Source of the DNA: Enchytraeus crypticus
Lineage: Eukaryota > Annelida > Clitellata > Enchytraeida > Enchytraeidae
NCBI GenBank assembly: GCA_905160935.1
Contig: CAJHZI010000769.1
Coordinates: 550,001-614,000, forward strand
Reading direction: 5' to 3'
Length of the DNA stretch: 64,000 nt
Shown: positions 55,390 to 63,643 of the stretch, one piece after another
Layout: every line of letters starts with the position of its first letter
How positions within the stretch are numbered: the first letter of the stretch is position 1
The notes under the pieces: model-generated
The model's database searches: none
What the model saw: only the letters and a program-made list of their open reading frames with translations
What the model was told of the DNA's origin: nothing
Translations under genes and position numbers: made by a program

Positions 55390-56141
55390 TAAAGAAATTT
55401 AAACGAAGAAAAGTTATAGTGTATAATATAGATGATATATGGTCAGCAGATTTAGTTGATATGAGACAATACGCAAAGCAAAATAAAGGATTCAATTACA
55501 TTCTCACTGTAATAGATGTATTCTCTAAATTTGGTTGGGCAATACCGATAAAAGTTAAGACAGGTAAACAAATGATTGAATTATTTCAACAATTATTTAA
55601 AGAAAGAAAACCTAAAAAATTATGGACTGATGCAGGAAAGGAATTTATTAACAAAGAATTTAAGAAATTCTTAACTGATAATGAAATAGAGTTATATCAA
55701 ACGTTCAATGAAGGTAAGGCTGTTGTTATTGAAAGATTTAATAGAACTATTAAAGAAAAGATGTGGAGATATTTTACTGAAACAGGTAGTAACAAATATT
55801 TAGATGCTTTACCTAAACTGATTCATGAATATAATAATACAATTCATTCTACAATTAAAATGACTCCAACTGAAGGATCAAAGTTGGAAAATGAACACAA
55901 GATTAGCTATATACCACAACCTACAAACGAGAAACCAAAATTTAAAATAGGTGATAGAGTTAGAATTTATAAATATAAAAAATTATTTTCAAAAGGTTAC
56001 GAAACAAATTGGACTGAAGAAATATTCATTGTATCTAAAATTATCAATACATCTCCGATAACATATAAAATAAAAGATTTAAACGGTGAAGATATTATTG
56101 GTTCCTTTTACAAGCAAGAATTGAACTTATCATCATTTTAA
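55326..56141 (+). CDS. Retrovirus-like (rve) integrase without an evident ATG
   Basis: The open frame runs from a stop at 55323 to TAA at 56141. It has all three catalytic residues: D in WSADLVDM, D in LWTDAGKEF and E in VIERFNRT. The C-terminal block is a basic, SH3-like region (KFKIGDRVRIYKYKK). It would insert the element into host DNA. No ATG precedes the first catalytic Asp; the first one (55461) falls just after it. GTG occurs at 55419. The AATAAA box seen before other genes is present at 55388-55393, but the in-frame codon at 55392-55394 is AAG. Expression may need a non-AUG start, -1 frameshifting from the PLA2 gene, or splicing, or the gene may have lost its start. The N-terminal HHCC finger is absent. 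Confidence 0.8.
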   Translation: MRFRNIKKNKIEEAKELHKPIIKKFKRRKVIVYNIDDIWSADLVDMRQYAKQNKGFNYILTVIDVFSKFGWAIPIKVKTGKQMIELFQQLFKERKPKKLWTDAGKEFINKEFKKFLTDNEIELYQTFNEGKAVVIERFNRTIKEKMWRYFTETGSNKYLDALPKLIHEYNNTIHSTIKMTPTEGSKLENEHKISYIPQPTNEKPKFKIGDRVRIYKYKKLFSKGYETNWTEEIFIVSKIINTSPITYKIKDLNGEDIIGSFYKQELNLSSF

Positions 56142-56157
56142 AAAATATAGTTAATAA

Positions 56158-57378
56158 ATGAGTTCATTAGTAAGGTTTAAAGAAGAGTTGATGAATGGAG
56201 AAAATCAAGAATTGCTCAAGAAGGTATCCACTCAGAATAGAAAATTAAGGAAAAGATTTGATGATGAAGTTATTGCTAAACAAAATGTACAAACAGAGCT
56301 AAAAGAAATCTACAAACCTATTACAGATACACAACAGTTAACTATCAGTAAGCAGATTACAAGAACGGATGATTTGTTTCAACAATTGTTAACAGATTTA
56401 CAAGGTAAACATGATAGATCATCACGTTTACTTGCAGATATTATTAGAGGTTTAGGGAGATGTAAGGAAGAAACTAGAAAACAAGGTTTAGAAATTGTCA
56501 GTTCAATAGCTAAACAACCATTATTAGCAGAATCAATTAACAAATTAAATAACTATCCAGAATTAGTTAAGAAAATTATGCATCCTGATGGTATACAGAA
56601 TCTAAATGAAAAAGACAGAAAAACACTAGAGCCTTTAAATCATCTCAATGACGATGATCTAAGAACACTCGTACAATATTATGGGATACAAGAAAAGATT
56701 AAAGCCACAGAATATGAGGAGGAAGAAGATGTACAATTACCTACTTACACAGATTCTGTATTTCAGGAAAGTCCAAGTGATAGTAAAATGTATAAAGAAG
56801 TAATGGTTAGTTTAATGAAAAGAAATCCTGGAATAAATAATAAAGGTAAACATGGAATCGTAACTGTTTCACCTATCTTTTATTACGAGGAAAATGATCC
56901 TGATACTGTAAAATTTGGTAAATACAATGTTCTATTCAAAGATAACAAAATTAAAATTGCAGATAAAGAATATATTCTTACACAAGGTTTAGAGTTATTG
57001 TTGAATAGAGTTAATCCTACTTTAGATGAAAGAATATTAGATACAGATTTGAATAATTATTTAACAATATGCATTGATTCTGGATTAGATTACAGGCAAC
57101 ATAAAACAGTAGGTAAAAAGGTACATAGTGTTCTTACAAAATTAAATAGATTGAATGAATTGGATAAAGATGTTCAAGTGATAGGTAATGGACTAAATAC
57201 AATAATTCTACCAGATAATGTAGATACATTAAAAGAAAGATTAAACCTTCTGATTGGGGAATATTCAGCAGGAAATAAAAGTATGTTTAATGAAATTAAT
57301 GCTATTTTAGATATTTTATTCAATAAAGGAATAATAACTAAGAAACAACTAAGAAACATTATACGCAAAATTAAATAA
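56158..57378 (+). CDS. Conserved Polinton protein, 406 residues, unknown role
   Basis: Hydrophilic; helical and coiled-coil-like over about 1-130 (NRKLRKRFDDEVIAKQ). An acidic stretch EYEEEEDVQLP is near 207. A conserved-looking block KFGKYNVLFKDNKIKIADKE, then YILTQGLELLLNR, is at about 252-285. It ends in a basic helix. Large proteins with this order stand between the integrase and capsid genes in related elements, so a structural or scaffold part in virions is plausible. Start: ATG in TTAATAAATG. The penton gene follows after 6 bp. Confidence 0.6.
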   Translation: MSSLVRFKEELMNGENQELLKKVSTQNRKLRKRFDDEVIAKQNVQTELKEIYKPITDTQQLTISKQITRTDDLFQQLLTDLQGKHDRSSRLLADIIRGLGRCKEETRKQGLEIVSSIAKQPLLAESINKLNNYPELVKKIMHPDGIQNLNEKDRKTLEPLNHLNDDDLRTLVQYYGIQEKIKATEYEEEEDVQLPTYTDSVFQESPSDSKMYKEVMVSLMKRNPGINNKGKHGIVTVSPIFYYEENDPDTVKFGKYNVLFKDNKIKIADKEYILTQGLELLLNRVNPTLDERILDTDLNNYLTICIDSGLDYRQHKTVGKKVHSVLTKLNRLNELDKDVQVIGNGLNTIILPDNVDTLKERLNLLIGEYSAGNKSMFNEINAILDILFNKGIITKKQLRNIIRKIK

Positions 57379-57384
57379 TAATAA

Positions 57385-58179
57385 ATGGAACAGAAATTAA
57401 TTAATTTACTTGAACCCATTTCTGCTTACTTTCAGAAAAAGTCTATATCTAAAAATATACTCGTATCATACAATAATTCATCTGAACTTTGTACTATTAA
57501 ATTTCCTAATCCTATTATTCTTAATGATTATGATCTAGAAATTGCACTTGTAAATTTAGAGACATGGTATAGTTTTGCAAATATTACACTAGCAAATAAT
57601 AATTTTAAGTATTCAGTAGATGGTGGAAATACTTGGAAATTAATAACTATTGAAATTGGAGCATATCAAATTGAAGCAATAAATGATGAGATTCAAAGGT
57701 TGATGAAACTAAATGGAGATTGGGATTCTGTTAGTAATGCTTATTACATAACTTTATCCCCTAATACTTCAACAATGAAATCGATTATTGATATAACAAA
57801 TTCCGAATATAAAGTTGATTTCACAATACCTAATTCACTGAGAAGTATATTAGGTTTTGATGATATAATTTTATCAAAAGGACGTAATGAATCACAATAT
57901 ATTGTTAACATTATCGAGTTCAACAGTATATATGTTAATTGCAATTGTATAACTGAATCGTTTGTTAACGGAATATCATCTCCAGTTTTATATTCATTTG
58001 GACCTAAGGTGCAGCCAGGTTTTAGAATTGTAGAATCACCAGTTAATCTTGTTTATTTACCTTTGAACAGGAAAACACTGAGTGAATTTAGTATTTGGAT
58101 AACAGATCAAGATGGAAGACCTATAGATTTTAGAGGAGAGAATATTACATGTAGATTTCATATTAGAAGCGTAAAATAA
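57385..58179 (+). CDS. Minor capsid (penton) protein
   Basis: 264 residues. Beta-rich, with the signature block of Polinton pentons near the C terminus (SFGPKVQPGFRIVESP; LVYLPLNRKTLSEFSIWITD; GRPIDFRGE; CRFHIR). Such proteins are single jelly rolls that fill the capsid vertices. Start: ATG in ATAATAAATG. A 69-bp gap to the next gene is the longest between co-directional genes here. Confidence 0.85.
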   Translation: MEQKLINLLEPISAYFQKKSISKNILVSYNNSSELCTIKFPNPIILNDYDLEIALVNLETWYSFANITLANNNFKYSVDGGNTWKLITIEIGAYQIEAINDEIQRLMKLNGDWDSVSNAYYITLSPNTSTMKSIIDITNSEYKVDFTIPNSLRSILGFDDIILSKGRNESQYIVNIIEFNSIYVNCNCITESFVNGISSPVLYSFGPKVQPGFRIVESPVNLVYLPLNRKTLSEFSIWITDQDGRPIDFRGENITCRFHIRSVK

Positions 58180-58248
58180 AGTTATTACTCAGGATGTATA
58201 AAATTAAGCGAAAAAATATATATATAATTATAAATTAATGATTAATAA

Positions 58249-58551
58249 ATGGGTCTCAAGCTAAAGAGGAGAGAAAGTAGAAAAGTAATATGCGGAAAGG
58301 GTTATTGTCATTGTAGAAATAGAGGATATGTAAGTGGTAAAGGTTTTTTAAATATTTTAAAAAAAGTTTTACCAGGTGTTACAGAAAGCATTATTGAGTC
58401 TGCACCAGAAGTAATAGGAATAAATCCTAAGATTGCTGATTCAACAAAAGCAATTGTTCAAGAGATAAGGAATAAAAGAAAACCTGAGTTACAAAATATT
58501 GTTGATAGAATTAATCAATTTAAAATTGGAACTGGATTTGCTTACGTTTAG
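58249..58551 (+). CDS. Small basic minor virion protein, candidate protein-VI-like
   Basis: 100 residues. Basic, Cys-containing N terminus (RRESRKVICGKGYCHC), then SGKGFLNILKKVLPGVTESI, an amphipathic helix. Its place between penton and MCP and its amphipathic helix recall the membrane-lytic protein VI of adenoviruses, but similarity is not clear enough to assign it. Start: ATG in TTAATAAATG. Confidence 0.5.
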   Translation: MGLKLKRRESRKVICGKGYCHCRNRGYVSGKGFLNILKKVLPGVTESIIESAPEVIGINPKIADSTKAIVQEIRNKRKPELQNIVDRINQFKIGTGFAYV

Positions 58552-58566
58552 TTTTTTCATTAATAA

Positions 58567-59952
58567 ATGGAGAAAGTAAAGGAGTCGTATCTGGAGCTTG
58601 AAAAATCTTTTAATTATGATGAATCTGTAGAAAAGTTTCAATACAGAGTTTATGATCCATCTCAAGGAACTGCACTTAATGCAAATGGACAAGAAATTAG
58701 AATTCAAATTTTAAGTGAAGATATCTGGTCATTACCTTGTAAGAGTTTTCTTTACATTGAAGGACAATTACAAGATTCTACTACTAACCAACCTTATGCT
58801 GCAAATAGTCTAATAGCATTACAAAATAATGCTATGATGTATCTATTTAGCGAAGCAAGATATCATATAGGAGATCATGAAGTTGAGAGATTTCAATATC
58901 CAGGTCACACTACAACAATAGACGCATTATTGACTAAAAGTAATAGTTTCAATGGAATGGATCAATGTTGGAGTTTAGATTCTGGAAATGGAACACCTCA
59001 GACTTTAAGTGAAATTGTGAATTTAGTAGCAGGAGATATTCCAGGAAATACTGCTGCTAATATATTAACAGCTTTACAAACAACTGTTACTAGATTAACA
59101 GATGGAATGATCAATCAAAATAAGGGATTTGAAGAAAGAAGAAATTATACATCTGGATCATTTGCATTCAAAATTCCTTTAGAATTTATATTTAATTTCT
59201 GTAAACAATATAGAAAGATTATTTATGGATGTAAGCATTCAATTGTTTTTCCTAGACAAACTGATACTCAGGCAATAATACGAAATGGTGGAGTTGCTAA
59301 TGCAGGTAGAGTAAACTTAACTAAAATACAATGGCATATACCAGTAGTTACAGTAGGTTTAGAAGAAAGGGGTATTTTAAATAATTACATTAAGGAGAAA
59401 GAATCGTTTCCATTATGTTTTATGAATAAGAAATCTGAGAACACTATTGTTCCCCAAGCTACTGAATTTGCTTGGAGATTATCTATAGCTTCAGGTATCG
59501 AAAAACCTAGGTATATCGTTGTAGGCTTTCAATCTCCGGCAGCTAATCAAGCAGAAACTAATTATGCTATATTCAATGCCAATGTGCAGGTTATTAATGC
59601 ATACGTTGAACTGAATAGTGAAAGATATCCTAGCAATGATTACATAACTAATTATGACAGTAATCAGTATGCTCAATTTTATAATTCTTTTAAAGAATTT
59701 AAGAAAAGTTATTCAGAGGATGACGAAGAGAATGATTGTATATCGTATCAAGCTTTTAAGAAGTTGTTTAGGTTATACGTATTTGATGTATCGAAACAGT
59801 CTGAGAGACTTAAAAATACTGTTGTAGATATCAGAGTAACTTTTAAGTTTAGTGCAAATGCTCCCGCAAATACTACAGCTTATGCAGTTGTATATCATGA
59901 TAGAATTTGGTCGATAGAATCAGATGGTAGTAAGCAATATATCAGATATTAG
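58567..59952 (+). CDS. Major capsid protein (double jelly roll)
   Basis: 461 residues, the shorter form found in adintovirus-like Polintons. Conserved landmarks: SEDIWSLPCKSFLYIEGQL near the start, FAFKIPLEFIFNF at about 200, then WRLSIASGIEKPRYIVVGFQ at about 304, AYVELNSERYP, and QYAQFYNSFKEF at about 370. This order is that of the Polinton hexon-like capsid protein. Start: ATG in TTAATAAATG, 15 bp after the previous stop. Frame intact. Confidence 0.88.
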   Translation: MEKVKESYLELEKSFNYDESVEKFQYRVYDPSQGTALNANGQEIRIQILSEDIWSLPCKSFLYIEGQLQDSTTNQPYAANSLIALQNNAMMYLFSEARYHIGDHEVERFQYPGHTTTIDALLTKSNSFNGMDQCWSLDSGNGTPQTLSEIVNLVAGDIPGNTAANILTALQTTVTRLTDGMINQNKGFEERRNYTSGSFAFKIPLEFIFNFCKQYRKIIYGCKHSIVFPRQTDTQAIIRNGGVANAGRVNLTKIQWHIPVVTVGLEERGILNNYIKEKESFPLCFMNKKSENTIVPQATEFAWRLSIASGIEKPRYIVVGFQSPAANQAETNYAIFNANVQVINAYVELNSERYPSNDYITNYDSNQYAQFYNSFKEFKKSYSEDDEENDCISYQAFKKLFRLYVFDVSKQSERLKNTVVDIRVTFKFSANAPANTTAYAVVYHDRIWSIESDGSKQYIRY

Positions 59953-59969
59953 AATTTTTGGCTAAATAA

Positions 59970-60263
59970 ATGACATTAACTAAAAGCCAGATAGAGAAAA
60001 TTGCTACTGCTATTGCTATTGCGATAATTCAGGAATTGCATAAGTATAAAGTTGGTGGACTTTTACCACTAGCAACTCTAATTCCTATTATTGCTGCTGC
60101 TTTGGGAGGAGTAAGTACAGTTGCAGGAACTGTTGCATCAAGAGTTCAACAAAGTCAAGCTGATAAAGAAACAGCTAGACATAATAGAGTGCTTGAGGAT
60201 CAATTAAAGAAGACTGGAACAGGTAGACCAAAAAAGAAACAGGGAAAAGGATTAAGATTATAA
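59970..60263 (+). CDS. Adenovirus protein X-like core peptide precursor
   Basis: 97 residues. A hydrophobic middle (VGGLLPLATLIPIIAAALGG) is followed by a polar helix and a strongly basic C terminus (RPKKKQGKGLRL). This order matches the small DNA-condensing, protease-processed precursors of adenovirus-like elements. The VGG could be a processing site, though it is not a strict match to the adenain consensus. Start: ATG in TAAATAAATG. Confidence 0.55.
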   Translation: MTLTKSQIEKIATAIAIAIIQELHKYKVGGLLPLATLIPIIAAALGGVSTVAGTVASRVQQSQADKETARHNRVLEDQLKKTGTGRPKKKQGKGLRL

Positions 60264-60270
60264 CCAATAA

Positions 60271-60672
60271 ATGGATAGTATTCCTGATAGGGCTCTTAGT
60301 AATATTGAAATTGAAAATTATTCAAAAATGTTAAAAATAAAAAGATTTAGGGGTTGTTATATGAGAGATGAATTGAAGAAATTGAAACGATATCAAATTG
60401 AATGTGGAATATTAAATTTAAATTTATCTAGTGAAAGTGGCAGCCATTGGACTTGTTGGTATAAAATTAATAATGAAAAATATTATTTTAACAGTTTTGG
60501 TTTGCCCCCACCAAAAGAAGTAATTGAATATTTAGGATCACCTATTTTATACTCTACATTTCAATTGCAAGGATTGATGGATCAGAATTGCGGAAAATGG
60601 TGTTTGATTGTACTGAAACGTTTAAGTGAAGGGTCTGATTATAAAGATTTAATTTTATCTTTAGTTAAATAG
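60271..60672 (+). CDS. Adenain-like cysteine protease
   Basis: 133 residues, shorter than adenain (about 200) as usual in Polintons. Catalytic His59 in SGSHWTCWY, Cys107 in NCGKWC, and oxyanion Gln100 seven residues before the Cys, as in adenain. The residue at the acid position, in YYFNSFG, is Asn74; relatives generally have Asp or Glu. Asn occurs at this position in papain-type proteases, so activity may persist. It would process capsid precursors. Start: ATG in CAATAAATG. The next gene starts 1 bp after its stop. Confidence 0.85.
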   Translation: MDSIPDRALSNIEIENYSKMLKIKRFRGCYMRDELKKLKRYQIECGILNLNLSSESGSHWTCWYKINNEKYYFNSFGLPPPKEVIEYLGSPILYSTFQLQGLMDQNCGKWCLIVLKRLSEGSDYKDLILSLVK

Positions 60673-60673
60673 A

Positions 60674-61060
60674 ATGACGAATAACGTAAAACAATTTTTG
60701 AGTGATAAGCTAGAAGATTGTGAAGCTAAAATCAAACATTTAAAAAGAAAGAGAAAAGTAGTTCAAGTAGCATATGGTATAACAATAGTTACATCAATAA
60801 CTGTTTCAACAGTAACAACTACAATATCTGGAGTATTTGCATTGCCATTACTTCCTACAGTAATCATTACCACGTTATCAGCTGTTGGAGCCTTATCAAC
60901 AGCTATATCAACTAAATTTAATCTCAAAAGTAGGAAAGCAGAACTAAATAATATGATATCTAGGTTAGATAGATTGAAACAACAAATGAATTATGTGATT
61001 AAGTGTAATGGAGATTTAACAGAAAAAGAATCAAATGATATTATAAAAGAATTTTTATAG
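60674..61060 (+). CDS. Two-transmembrane coiled-coil protein
   Basis: 128 residues. A basic amphipathic N-terminal helix, two hydrophobic helices (VAYGITIVTSITVSTVTTTI and ALPLLPTVIITTLSAVGALS), then a coiled coil (LNNMISRLDRLKQQ). Probably a membrane protein of virion or infected cell; no family assigned. It is the only clear ATG-started gene here without the TAAATG motif (AAATAGAATG). It starts 1 bp after the protease stop, so it may be read from the protease mRNA. Confidence 0.6.
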   Translation: MTNNVKQFLSDKLEDCEAKIKHLKRKRKVVQVAYGITIVTSITVSTVTTTISGVFALPLLPTVIITTLSAVGALSTAISTKFNLKSRKAELNNMISRLDRLKQQMNYVIKCNGDLTEKESNDIIKEFL

Positions 61061-61066
61061 TAATAA

Positions 61067-61939
61067 ATGAACACTGTAGATCTATTTGGCAGGCAATCTA
61101 AAAAGCTAGAATCTAATTTAAAACTGTTGTCATATGGAGGACTAAGTTCTATAAACGATTCACTATCGGTAAAGATAGATCCTAATATCAATAATATGCT
61201 AAGCCTATCTGCTAATGGTTTAATGGCTAATGGTCTTAAATTAACTGAGGGAGGTGAATTAAATATGAAAAATAATAAACTGATAAATGTTAAAAACCCC
61301 ATAGATAGTCAAGACTGTGCTACGAAGGATTATGTAGATGCACAGGTTGGATTGAAGTTGAACAAAACGGGTGATGGAAAACTTGATATGAATTTTAATA
61401 CTATATCAAATATTCAATTTCCTGATAATAGCCTTGATGTAATTAATAAACTTTATTTAAAAGTTACAAGGAAACCTCATGAGATAAGTTTAGAAAATTT
61501 GGTGAAAATTGCAAATGTTGTATCTGTCATAATAGGTAGGAATCCAAATCTTCAGAAATACACCGCATATTTTAACAGAATGTATACATTAGTTGTCAGC
61601 CTATCCACTGTTCTTAATGAAGTTCATGATGGAAAGGACGTTGTTAATGAATTTGAATATTTTACACATATAAAAGACTTACAAGTTGTTATTATTAGAG
61701 TCATTGAAGAACTATTTGACGATGAGTTTATTGATTTAAAGAGAAATCTTGTGAAAGAAAATCTAGTTTTTACACCAGAGAAAGGAACTGTTCGTAGGAG
61801 ATACAGGAAATTTGTAAACAGTATAAGTCCTAAGATAAAGAATACCAATATGAAAGAATTATTGATTCAAAAGAATTTATTGCTTATTGATTTAGGATTT
61901 ATATATTTGAGTGAAGAACTACTAGCAGAGCTTGTATAG
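61067..61939 (+). CDS. Fibre-like attachment protein
   Basis: 290 residues. Residues 1-135 have short beta repeats of fibre-shaft type (LSVKIDPNINNMLSLSANGL, LTEGGELNMKNNKLINVKNP) and the phage-tail-fibre-like block DSQDCATKDYVD. Residues from about 150 to the end are alpha-helical and charged rather than a typical beta head. The likely role is trimeric host attachment, inferred from the repeat type. Start: ATG in GTAATAAATG. Last recognised gene of the element. Confidence 0.6.
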   Translation: MNTVDLFGRQSKKLESNLKLLSYGGLSSINDSLSVKIDPNINNMLSLSANGLMANGLKLTEGGELNMKNNKLINVKNPIDSQDCATKDYVDAQVGLKLNKTGDGKLDMNFNTISNIQFPDNSLDVINKLYLKVTRKPHEISLENLVKIANVVSVIIGRNPNLQKYTAYFNRMYTLVVSLSTVLNEVHDGKDVVNEFEYFTHIKDLQVVIIRVIEELFDDEFIDLKRNLVKENLVFTPEKGTVRRRYRKFVNSISPKIKNTNMKELLIQKNLLLIDLGFIYLSEELLAELV

Positions 61940-61952
61940 GAGTATCAACTTG

Positions 61953-62373
61953 GGTCTCACCGGTGAGACCACTGATTATATCACTCGGTATGAAATATAC
62001 AGTGGGTTATAGGTCTCACCAGTGAGACAAAATGTGTGGGTTTCCATCAGATGATGAAAAGGGCGTTAAACCCTGATGGCAGAACCAATACAAAAATTTA
62101 GTATCTGCATTAGTCGCCTCTTATGAGTCCATGCAGTTCTCGGATTGATATGTAGTCTCACCTGTGAGCCCATATTTGATGCAAGCTTGCTGATTGTTAA
62201 TGTAAAATATGTGAGTCTCACCGGTGAGACCACTGGTTTTAATACACAGATTATATCAATGTAAAATATCTTACTGGTGAGATATCAGCAAACGAGTATA
62301 GTATGGTCTCACCGGTGAGACCACTGGGTTTGAAAAAACTGATTATCGATGTAAATTATCTCACTGGTGAGAT
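61953..62373. repeat. Cluster of seven GTCTCACCGGTGAGAC-type palindromes
   Basis: Copies at 61953-61970, 62012-62028, 62155-62168, 62215-62231, 62268-62283, 62305-62322 and 62358-62373. Two are the perfect 18-bp palindrome GGTCTCACCGGTGAGACC; others vary in the centre (ACCAGT, ACTGGT) or ends. Pairs plus spacer form a unit of about 70 bp present three times, with GATTATATCAATGTAAAATA-like filler. A host SINE-B/C head fragment (62107-62150, TTAGTCGCCTCTTATGAGTC) lies inside the cluster, so its owner (element or host) is unclear. Confidence 0.8.
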
Positions 62374-62740
62374 TTTTTTTAATGCGGCTGTTAGTTTACC
62401 TTTACACTACTTTCGATATCAAATGTAGTGCATTGGTATTAACACAGGATGCCACGTGAAGGCCTCCGCATATCATCCTGCTGGCTGAGCCTATTTAGTG
62501 GCGGCTCATGCTCGCCACGTTACAGCGCTTGGACATCAACAAGCTTTTTGTAAAGATACCAACGCCACTCAGTATCTCACCCGTATCCTGGTCCTGATAG
62601 CACTGCCTGTTTGATTGTTTGTTTGTTGTTGTTGTTGTTTTTTTTTTGTTTTTTTATTTTTTTATTTTTTTTTATTTTTTATTTTTTATTTATTTTTATA
62701 CTAATATCTCATAATCGAATATATCTCATACTTCTATTTT
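62374..62740. other. Non-coding, T-rich
   Basis: A more balanced stretch (62395-62600) of unknown origin, then a run of T broken by A (about 62636-62699). On the minus strand this is an A-rich tract just past the stop of the next gene. Confidence 0.5.
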
Positions 62741-63643
62741 CTAATTCTCTTCATTAACCTGCATATTATTTATTTCAGGTGGTGATCCAGTATGATTTTC
62801 ATCTTCTTCTTCTATATAGTCATCTTCCATGTATTGATCATCATCTTCGAATTCTTTTTCTTTTTCATTAGCCCCCATATCCTTCATTTCTTGAGTTAAC
62901 CCTGTATGAGGGTCTTCTGAATTGGGATCTATATTTTGATTGTCTGTTTCGACCTCTAAAGTTTCATTATTAGAGCCACTATTAGACTCATTATTAGACT
63001 CATTATTAGACACATTTTTAGGTACATTATATGTCCAGAATCTCATATTATTTATCATTAAACCCTTCAAATCTGTCAAATTTTCCACAATAATCTTTAT
63101 ACTTAAAGTAGCATATCTCAAATTTGTATATGTTTCACATGCGTTGTAAAAATTAATCAATTTGCGAGCATAAGAATAGCAATTGCAAATAGGTAAATTT
63201 CTATCCTTTAACTTACTCTCAAACTCTTTCTTAGATTTACAGTGCCCCTTTAGCTTTGTTAATGTCAATCCACAATAATAATGAATAAGTCTACCTTTAT
63301 TTTTTTCTTTGCTGTTTAACATTTCAAGTGATTTTAAGCATTTTCTTTTTGAACTCGTCTTTACATCAGATACTTTAAAGTCTTCATATTCATCGTGTAA
63401 TACAACGCTCTTTTTCAGTTTTTGATAAATTTTCTTGATTTTCTCTATGTCCTCTTTACTGTCTTTCTTTTTAGATTTAGATTTAGATATTTCATATATA
63501 GACTTATTATCATCTTTAAAATCGTTCACTAGGTCTTCTGCAATTAGTTTATCCTCATCGTTAGATATTAAAGCTTTTAAACTACAAATTAACTCCTCAA
63601 AACTTTCCACGTGTTTCAGCATAGCCTTTTTACTAAACGCCAT
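62741..63643 (-). CDS. Orphan 300-residue protein
   Basis: Lys-rich helical N-terminal third (KSKSKKKDSKED), a central conserved-looking helical region (IHYYCGLTLTKLKGHCKSKK; SYARKLINFYNACETYTNLR), an Asn/Ser tract (NNESNNESNSGSNNE) and an acidic C-terminal tail (FEDDDQYMEDDYIEEEDE). No family recognised. The start context (GCTAGATGG) lacks the TAAATG motif of the Polinton genes, and an A-rich tract follows its stop, so it may belong to another element, a retroposed copy or the host. Single exon. Confidence 0.5.
   Translation of the reverse strand: MAFSKKAMLKHVESFEELICSLKALISNDEDKLIAEDLVNDFKDDNKSIYEISKSKSKKKDSKEDIEKIKKIYQKLKKSVVLHDEYEDFKVSDVKTSSKRKCLKSLEMLNSKEKNKGRLIHYYCGLTLTKLKGHCKSKKEFESKLKDRNLPICNCYSYARKLINFYNACETYTNLRYATLSIKIIVENLTDLKGLMINNMRFWTYNVPKNVSNNESNNESNSGSNNETLEVETDNQNIDPNSEDPHTGLTQEMKDMGANEKEKEFEDDDQYMEDDYIEEEDENHTGSPPEINNMQVNEEN

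Larger units (their letters stand above)
48507..61939 (+). mobile_element. Polinton/Maverick (adintovirus-like) element, coding part complete
   Basis: One compact block with PolB, packaging ATPase, integrase, two capsid proteins and a protease, the diagnostic Polinton set, plus PLA2, fibre-like, protein-X-like, two-TM and lectin-like genes. Genes are separated by 1-69 bp, mostly one strand, strongly AT-rich, and nearly all frames are open, so insertion was recent. The left end is placed at AGTATCAGGG (48507), where host repeat D stops; Polinton ends usually begin AG. The right end given here is only the last fibre codon. No inverted copy of the left end occurs up to 64000, so the terminus is outside the window, lost, or not where I think. 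Its animal-virus kinship is inferred from gene content. Confidence 0.85.

Noticed and set aside
61941..61947. AGTATCA after the fibre gene as the right terminus
   Set aside because: It matches only seven bases of the left end and lies in the same rather than inverted orientation.
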